Source: Atherinomorus stipes (Eukaryota > Chordata > Actinopteri > Atheriniformes > Atherinidae). Taken from it: a DNA stretch of 64,000 bases. Below the pieces are notes generated by a model. It saw only the letters and a list, made by a program, of their open reading frames with translations. It did no database searches and had not been told where the DNA came from. The translations under genes were made by a program, and so were the position numbers. Positions 57,270 through 64,000 of the stretch are shown here, in pieces. The stretch is taken from contig JALJCO010003062.1 of assembly GCA_023101725.1 (NCBI GenBank), positions 62,001 through 126,000 on the forward strand, written 5' to 3'. Position 1 is the first letter of the stretch. Each line of letters begins with the position of its first letter.

Positions 57270-58485
57270 TCTTCCTGCCTCTCCAGTATGAAAACCTGAT
57301 CCCCCTCATGGTGCCATCCTTGCCTCATGAATAATCCTATTAATTGAATAAATGGAAAGAGAGAGAGAAGAAAAAGATTACTACACCCTACCATAATGGT
57401 TTGCCAAAATCTCGTTTTGAGACATTGAACTTCGGTATTTATCCCAGCAGACGCTGTCGTGAGAGCAATGAAGCGACAGATTTAATTTATGGTGTATTAT
57501 TAGACATTATCAGGCCTGGGATCCTGCAGCTGAATAGGAAATAACAGCTGTCCCTTTTCTCTGTGCAGAGCCACACCGAGCCAGACTGTGTCGGCTTCCC
57601 TGATAAGGCCGGCTGTGACTCCCCTGCCAAACCAACACCACATTGTCATTTAAGGACTTTGTATTCTCCTAATTTATTTCCTTTGTCACTGCTGGAGTAG
57701 ATGACATGTTCAGGTCTGGAGGATTTGGATGTTACAGCATGCCGGGGATGTTCAAATTGAAAGAGGCATCATTCTCCTCAGAGCACATTTATCTCCAAAT
57801 GTTGAATGAACCTTCACAAGTGCTTTTTTTTTCCTCCATAAAATTCCCCTGTAACAAAAGATTCCTGCTGCCAAAAAGAGACGGCAAGCGACACAGACTG
57901 AATTATATTGATAACTTGAAGAATAAAGCAATTTCTTTTTTATCATAGTTTCATATTGCCCCCTGTGCAATGGCCCGTGAGGTAAATTTACTCGCAGAGC
58001 ACTTCTGTGCAATATACAGTACTCCTCTTCTCTCCTTTCTCTCTGTCTGCCATATTTGCTCTCTAAAACCAGCCCTAATGTATCAATTGTTCTGATCTGG
58101 CTCTGCTGGAGTGTGAACAAACAAATTGGATTGTGCCCCCGTCCCACAAATAGCTTTCCCCTTATCCACCCCCGCCTGGCCGACAGAGGCTGTTCATAAC
58201 ATATTTTCATGGAACATCTCAATCCAGGCAATTTCTCTAACTCACATACACATTCTGTCAGACCTTTAAAACCATTTCCCAAGGTCAGAACAAATGTCCA
58301 GACTGTAGTGGCATATAATGATAAAAGCACTCAGAGCAGCAGCTGCTAAAGTGCCTTTCCAAAAAGGCAAAATGGCCTCTCCATCCCTGCTGTGTGCCCC
58401 TCCTTCAGACTGAAGGGAGACAGTGTGGCGGTAGAGGTGCAGCAGAACGAGTTCAGCTGTTCCATGAGGCTTTAGACACAATAAA
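57270..58485. promoter_or_regulatory. Candidate conserved non-coding block (largest)
   Basis: About 1.2 kb free of repeats with high sequence complexity. It has homeodomain-type cores ('cctattaattgaataa', 'tcctaatttatttc', 'tgtatcaattgttc') and GATA/TGATAA motifs. The minus strand is open for 192 codons at 57752-58330, but the translation has no domain character and a single long frame in such DNA is expected by chance. Enhancer-like by appearance; inference. Confidence 0.4.
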
Positions 58486-58489
58486 CCAC

Positions 58490-60290
58490 TGTCTCACAGG
58501 ATAAAAAGCAGGCAGGCGTGGATTTTCAGGGTTTTTTTTTTTTCTTTCTACTTCATGAAATGTCTGGAACTTCAAGTGTATTCATTCGTTGCCATCAGGA
58601 ACTCAGACATCAACAGCAGCTTTCAACAAGTGCCAATGGACAAAGACAGCATCTCTGAACTGAATTATTTCAGTCTGACCTTCATCTGCACTGCTGGCTT
58701 GTTTGCCACATCTCACATTAAAGCAGACAGTCATAGCTCTGTGCAGCTCTTGCAGATTTCAATAGAATGCTGCTCATTGGTTTGAAAAATGTAAGAACTC
58801 AGGTGTTGAATAATTATGTCCAAACACTTTTAAACTTAATGTGGGTTTGGAAACATTTTTTCACACCTTGATTTTCTCAAAGGAACATTAAATAGGCAAC
58901 ACAATGACTGCTCTAATTCAGCACCAAGGGTAATGGTTCACATTTCAGCAACAACAAACCTATGTAATGATGCTAGCTTTTGTATGCTAGTCCTGTCAGG
59001 GAATGTTACTAACCAGCCTATGGATGTTGACAAATATCTTTTTTTTTTTAAATGGCTAACAGAAAGACTAGAGATACTTCTAATTCACCTCTACAGTGCA
59101 GGGTGACAAGTAGCTTCAAACACTTTAGCCGCTTTCCAATTGAAATTAGCAGGTCCACCCAGGTTTGAAAAACCTTAACCGTCTTTACAATTGGCACTAG
59201 CTTTTTCCATAGGCAAAAAAAAAAGCCTGGTCTGATCCCCTGTTGGCAAGCTGTGTGGCCTCGTTCCCCACTGCTGCATATCTGAAGACACCATCATGCT
59301 GCTTTGCGTCGCTGATTTAATACGTGCAACCAAAATCAGGAAAGTAAACAATGAATGGAGAGTGAGTCAGGCCGTAGTCAATGTGTTTTTTTGTTTTGCA
59401 CTTTGTCCCTCCTCAAAATGGCTGGAAATCAGTGGGTGATTTTCTAGTGCAGATGGAACATAAGTGACATGAATCTGTGGCTGAAGCAGATTTGCTTTGG
59501 TACGTTATATCAGACGCAACTGGTGCAATGTCAGGACCTAAGCACGTACTGCTCAACGTTGGGCAGTACGTGCATCACGCGTCACTTGCAGAGTCATTTG
59601 ATGTGGGTTGATGCTGGTCTGTGGGAAAGGCTCACAAAGTGGTGTCTGTATCTTTAGACACCACATGTGTCGTATAAACATTTTTGTACTGGTAAGAAAC
59701 CACCTGTTTCTTGCCAGTTAATTACAGCTCAGCCTTGCTTCAGCAAAAATGCATGATGTTTGACTTCAGTCTACTCCTCTTCTTGTAGACAACATCTTCA
59801 GCTTTGGAAAGGTTGCACCTAATTGAATCACAAGTTAGATGACAATGACCAACTTTAAAAGCATTAAATATCAATGCAAATGGTTATTAGAAACTAACTC
59901 GCCCATTAACAGTCTCACATGTTGTCATTGTCCTCTACAGCTGCAGACTCAGACGTTTATTCTGATACTTCCTGATGAAGTTGATATGATTAACTTTTAA
60001 GAATGGTTTTTGTTAAGTTATGTAAAAGACAACAAGAAAAGGGAAATTATCCTGCCTGTTCTCACATACCAAGCTCATTCAGCAGTTTCCCTGGCAATAG
60101 CATCTTGTACAGATGTTTGACTCCCAAAATCTAATTTCATTTTAATGTAATGCTTTCCCTCAATCTGAAATGATGAGTGATCACTAGCAAATTTCCTATC
60201 AAAAACCTTCTGGTTACAGTGCAACCTGAAAACCTTTGGAAGGATTTACAGATTAGCAGCCCTTTTGAAATTCCCAGGGAGCAACTCTAC
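58490..60290. other. No gene recognised; perfect hairpin at 59542-59573
   Basis: Poly-T (58531-58543) and poly-A (59215-59224) runs are present. The only notable structure is an 11-bp-arm hairpin near 59.55 kb. Confidence 0.4.
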
Positions 60291-60297
60291 ACACATT

Positions 60298-61780
60298 GGC
60301 CCTCATTTATCAAACGATTGTACGACAAAAATCTGTGCGTACGACCATTTCCACGCAAGACTCTGCATTTATCAATTATAACGTGATTGTAGGATACGAT
60401 CAAATCTCATGACAGCTCTGAGTTCGTGTACGCAAGTTTGGGTCAGTGAGGGTTTGCAGCGCAGCAGAACATGAAAATATTTAACCAAACCGCAAACTGT
60501 AATTTAAACATAATTATTCACATATCAGCACTAATTAACTAATTTCCAAAGAAAAAGAAAAAGGAAAAAGTGAATGTAGAATGTATTCCCAAAATTGCAA
60601 AAATAGCTGTGACTGAATTTAATTCCTCCATTTATCTCAACAAATTATTAAAATCATGAACATATAGTTCTAGGAGACAAGTGCTTTGCACTCTTCGTGC
60701 ATCTCATCACCCCGCTGGTAAAACTGCCACATAGGAGCCGAGGAAGGCATCAGTACGCACACACGCGCAGGTGCCCAGGTGGAGCGCTGCTTCAGACTGC
60801 AGGAAGGCAGGTGGGTGTCGTACGGTCCGACTCGGACCCGGCGGAATGAGACGCTGCTTTAGACTCTGAGAAAATCTACAACACACTCCTGTCCTGTGCA
60901 GTGCTGCACATCGCTCGGACCGCTAGAGAGTTTTGATACGCAATCAGAGGAGAAGATGCGGCGGGAGCCGCCCTGCAGCCCCCACTGGGCTATATGGAGG
61001 AGACGGCAGCTGATTCCCGTCATTTCTAATAAGTAATAAATACTTTAAAGTTGTATAAGTACTCAGTCAGTAGACCGTCTGTTAGCTTTGCAAATGCAAT
61101 CTTTTTTTCTGTCCCTGTCTGGGTCAGGCTCGGATCTGACCGGCATCCACCTGTCACCTGTTAGAGTGCAGCGGTTGGACTCATGACCGAGGGGGGGCCG
61201 GTGCCGGTGAAATCTTTTGGTGGTAAGTTTCATATTGGACCACTTTTTCTTGACCCATTGGCTAAAGAATTGTGACGTTGCCACTGGATGTGGGCTATTA
61301 TTAAATTTCATAACTAATAAAACGAATAAACCATATCAGCCAGGCCTTGATTGAGACTTTTGTTAATATCTCAGCTGGTCATTCACACCGGTGAGGCTGA
61401 CTGGCCTCTTCCGTGCAGCGTTTTTGTGCACGTCTCTGACTTTGGTTTTTAAGCTGCCAAACAGCACCTCTTTAATCTTCCCCACCTCACAAATGAGGAA
61501 TTCTGTCTTGATCCCCCAAAAGTTTCTTTTCTGGCAGAATCTCTCCTCTCCACGGTTCAACCTCGCTGGGCTCATCATTATGCATGTTTAAGGGCGTAAC
61601 CGTGGGCGTGACATTTAAATGACGATGGATTTCAGCTGTGAAATTTATCAAGACTTTTGTTCGTACGCCGAGACTGGTCCGATACGAACGTTTTAATAAA
61701 TCACACGTGGGTCCAATCGTACAACCATTTTTACGATAAGATGTGCGACCATTTCTACGATCGTTTGATAAATGAGGGCC
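60298..61780 (-). mobile_element. PIF/Harbinger-type transposon with a decayed Myb-like gene
   Basis: The ends 'ggccctcatttatcaaacga' and complement 'ggccctcatttatcaaacga' are identical over 20 bp and continue with 'gtacgac/gtagaaatggtcg' similarity. The 3-bp duplication ATT (60295-60297 and 61781-61783) fits Harbinger. The interior retains a Myb/SANT-like gene remnant on the minus strand but no transposase, so an autonomous relative would be needed for movement. Confidence 0.8.
61180..61560 (-). pseudogene. Myb/SANT-like DNA-binding protein of the Harbinger element, broken
   Basis: Harbinger elements encode a Myb-like protein that helps bring the transposase to the nucleus and the ends. Here 'KRNFWGIKTEFLICEVGKIK' and 'EVLFGSLKTKVRDVHKNAAR' (61534 down to about 61400) parallel the start of that domain. 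After a frame break, 'QWVKKKWSNMKLTTKRFHRH' (about 61255-61195) parallels its 'IKKKWSDMKL' helix. Stops and shifts between the pieces, and loss of the rest, make it non-functional. Confidence 0.6.
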
Positions 61781-61944
61781 ATTATGTAATGAGGCCTCAG
61801 TTGGTGTAATCACTTGACCTTTGGCATGCTGGAGCCTACTATAGTTTGAAAGTTTAGCCATTTAACCATTTGCAGATTGATGGGCGGTAGTAAGTGCTTC
61901 TCTTAGATCATTGCTGATGTCTTTCCTCTTTGGCTGTCTGTTAA

Positions 61945-62509
61945 AGGCAGGTTACACTGTAGGAGATCCTGGAAAATTGGCTCAAGCAAGTTGCATTTTA
62001 AAAAGTACGCCTGCCCAAAACCCTGCCTCCGGAGCCCAGGAATGTGTGTACCGGTCTTTTACGAGCAGGTTGGTGAACATGACCGATAACTGCTGAGTGG
62101 ATAGCTTGTTAGCTTGCTAGTAAACAGCTGGGGAACCACGTATCTAGAAGTGATAATTTGCTCACCTCCAACTCCTTGTATAACATACACACTGCAAACA
62201 TCAACACCACCATGACTTGATCCACATCTGTTTTTTTCTTTTTGGTCGATTTTAAGAGCAAATAGCTTCACAGATGACTGCAGTGAGCAGCCATGTTTGT
62301 GTACACAGACGTTCACGGTGCATTCCAAGTTCATGCTGTGGGGGAGGGGGTGGGGGTAGTTCAGTTTGATAGACATCATCAATCAATCAATAACAACCAG
62401 CTATTCAAGACAACTGAATGTTTTTTTCCAGTCCTTTCCGGTCCACAGGTGAGTAAATTTTTAAAATTTTTGTGTCACAGCAGTTAATTATTCGGCTGCA
62501 ATCCTGCCT
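61945..62509. mobile_element. TTAA MITE, 565 bp (short TIR)
   Basis: The ends 'aggcaggttacac' and complement 'aggcaggattgca' share only about 8-10 bp, with TTAA at 61941-61944 and 62510-62513. Weaker than the other TTAA elements. Confidence 0.5.
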
Positions 62510-62514
62510 TTAAC

Positions 62515-63607
62515 ACACACACTTTAATGCTGTAGAACAGCTGATGATGATCAAATAATCAGTGCACTGATTAGCAGCAGCTGTCTGCTACTACACTTAC
62601 CATCTAAATTCCTATGGAAGCAGGAAGATGCATTGAATCAGTAGCTGTGCCTTATTTAAGGGTCTGCATTCTTCAAAGTGTGGATTCGTTGACACTCACA
62701 GCGGCGTGTCAAGTATTGTCCCATTTTCAAATCCTCCAAATAAGCCTTCGAATCCACCCTACAAACCAGTGCTTTCTTTGGCCTGTAACAAAAGCTACTG
62801 GCAGTGTATCCTTCGCCGCCTCATTTCTCCTAGAATTCATTGCACACAAGATGGCAGAGAATGAGCAGCAGACTTATGAGTGTAACATTTGGATATATTC
62901 ATGGATTTTAGGTGTCAAATCAAGTTTTTACCAGCTGGAAACAATAGTCTCTGTAGACAACTTAAGTATACAGTTGAGCTGAAAATTGATGTTTTTTGGC
63001 TCAGAAAATGCATATTGTTTGACATCATTCAGGTGTAAATGACTAGTTGATGGGGTGTTAAAGTTCAGGCAATGACATAAATAAAAGGGAATAAAATTCC
63101 CAGTTCTATTTAGTTTTTACAACGTACCTGAAAGAAATTAGCAGAAAGAATAGCTGTGGAATTTAACAGTTTGTAGGCAACAGGACTGGAGCACTATGTG
63201 AAGTTTTCGTAGACTAGTCTGTCCCAATTTAGCCGCCTACTGTTTCAGAAGGCTGCTTCGGAGTGCACAGAATAAAAGGACACTATAGCCTACGTAGTAT
63301 GTATTCTGAAGTGTGCAGACCCTGAAATGAGACATGTCTAGTATGTTTACCATTTTGGCTTAGGTTTGTCAAACACAATGATATTGTTACGTAGTGGTAG
63401 AGCCCACCACTGTAACTATGTTTTTGGTCTAAGGGTCAACTGAAAGAAGTAAAATGAGGAAGATGTTTAGTACTGGTTTCTGGAAGATGGCAATGAAAGG
63501 GGGGACTGACCTGCGTGATGGTGGTTGCCCAATAGGGCCTGGTAGGGTTGTTTGGCCTTTCAGCGGCGAGCCCAGGCAGTGTCTTTGGTTCAGGTTTTAT
63601 TTTTAAC
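62515..63607. other. No gene recognised
   Basis: A 122-codon frame (62614-62982) has no family resemblance. About 63210-63330 ('ctagtctgtcccaatttagc', 'cagaaggctgc') looks like one arm of a MITE; a weak inverse match lies near 62665-62730. Confidence 0.35.
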
Positions 63608-63611
63608 TTAA

Positions 63612-64000
63612 AGGGACACTGTGTAATCGCGAGCAGCTCCCTCGTACTTTTCATGCTGCGTTTGCGTGAAACCAGGCAGACCGACGACAGCTGCTGCATG
63701 TAAAGTTATCACCGGCCTCTATGTGAAGATGTGGTCCGTCAGTTACAGTGACATTGTCATGGCGATGTCGTATTGTTTTCCTTGACCCATGTTTTACCGT
63801 CTTTCGCTCAGCTTCATTGATTAAAATGACATCTGGTTTGTTACCAACGGCCGTCTGCCCGACTGCACATGAACGCAGCATCAGTGAGACGCTGGTTTCT
63901 CCCCACTGCAGCGTGGTGACTTTTCAAAGGCATTACCTCGAACTGAGCTGAAAACTCCGGTGTGTCCGGTGAGTTTCTGTGTTTTCCTACTGTTACGCTT
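63612..64000 (+). mobile_element. Left part of a TTAA element running off the window
   Basis: 'agggacactgtgtaatc' follows TTAA at 63608-63611, the same edge pattern as the complete TTAA MITEs. The right end would lie beyond 64000. A donor-like 'ccggtgagttt' near 63966-63976 is present but unsupported as an exon end. Confidence 0.4.

Noticed and set aside
57752..58330. 192-codon minus-strand open frame
   Set aside because: The translation has no domain-like pattern and no good homologue comes to mind. It lies in a block that looks like conserved non-coding DNA, and the frame is plausible by chance.
62614..62982. 122-codon plus-strand open frame
   Set aside because: No recognisable domain; partly covers a possible MITE arm.
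63960..63980. First-exon end with a splice donor
   Set aside because: A lone 'ggtgagt' inside the left part of a TTAA element near the window edge; no open frame or promoter context supports a host exon.

Overview
This window reads as non-coding DNA from a ray-finned (teleost) fish. It is AT-rich and has no bacterial-style gene packing. It is dense in repeat types typical of fish: a Tc1 transposase remnant, V-type SINEs, hAT, PIF/Harbinger and TTAA-target MITEs, L2/Rex-like and RTE-like LINE tails, a Penelope-like tail and a full-length L1/Tx1-type retrotransposon. I recognise no host protein-coding exon. Species assignment is inference from repeat content only.

Layout. 0.3-1.7 kb: decayed Tc1 element split by a V-SINE. 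2.2-2.7 kb: divergent fragments of an exon-bearing repeat. 4.1-5.85 kb: TTAA-flanked element with a SINE-like repeat nested inside. 7.2-8.1 kb: direct and inverted repeat array. 8.5-10.1 kb: hAT-like element with an 8-bp target duplication and GGTCTCG-rich ends. 10.9-11.6 kb: second hAT-like MITE. 15.2-22.5 kb: run of foldback and TTAA MITEs, a 50-bp perfect palindrome and the 3' end of a Penelope-like element. 23.4-25.2 kb: unexplained, possibly LTR-like block. 25.3-25.9 kb: exon-bearing repeat interrupted by a tRNA-like SINE. 28.99-29.5 kb: TTAA MITE. 30.3 kb: LINE tail. 31.8-32.25 kb: short relative of the 8.5 kb hAT element.

33.07-38.85 kb: the principal feature, a 5.8-kb L1/Tx1-type LINE bounded by a perfect 16-bp target-site duplication. 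ORF1 is open. ORF2 spans endonuclease, reverse transcriptase and a C-terminal CCHC motif, and is broken only by extra T residues in three T-runs.

39.2-64 kb: V-SINE (39.2), SINE-like repeat (41.6), two tight palindromes (43.4), L2-like LINE remnant (43.7-44.1), exon-bearing repeat plus a possible poly-A retrocopy with a 49-codon ORF (44.2-45.0), MITE (46.1-47.1), hAT element with a nested TTAA MITE and a serine-rich exon remnant (47.1-49.1), two low-repeat blocks that look like conserved non-coding DNA (49.9-51.0 and 57.3-58.5), AACCCA-motif array (51.8), MITE (52.2), LINE tails (54.7 and 56.0), Harbinger element with a decayed Myb-like gene (60.3-61.8), TTAA MITE (61.9-62.5), and the left end of another at 63.6.

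There is no operon or pathway here. The only coordinated gene set is ORF1 and ORF2 of the LINE, whose products would form the RNP that copies the element. The non-autonomous hAT, TTAA and Harbinger elements depend on transposases encoded elsewhere. All family names come from pattern recognition by eye.
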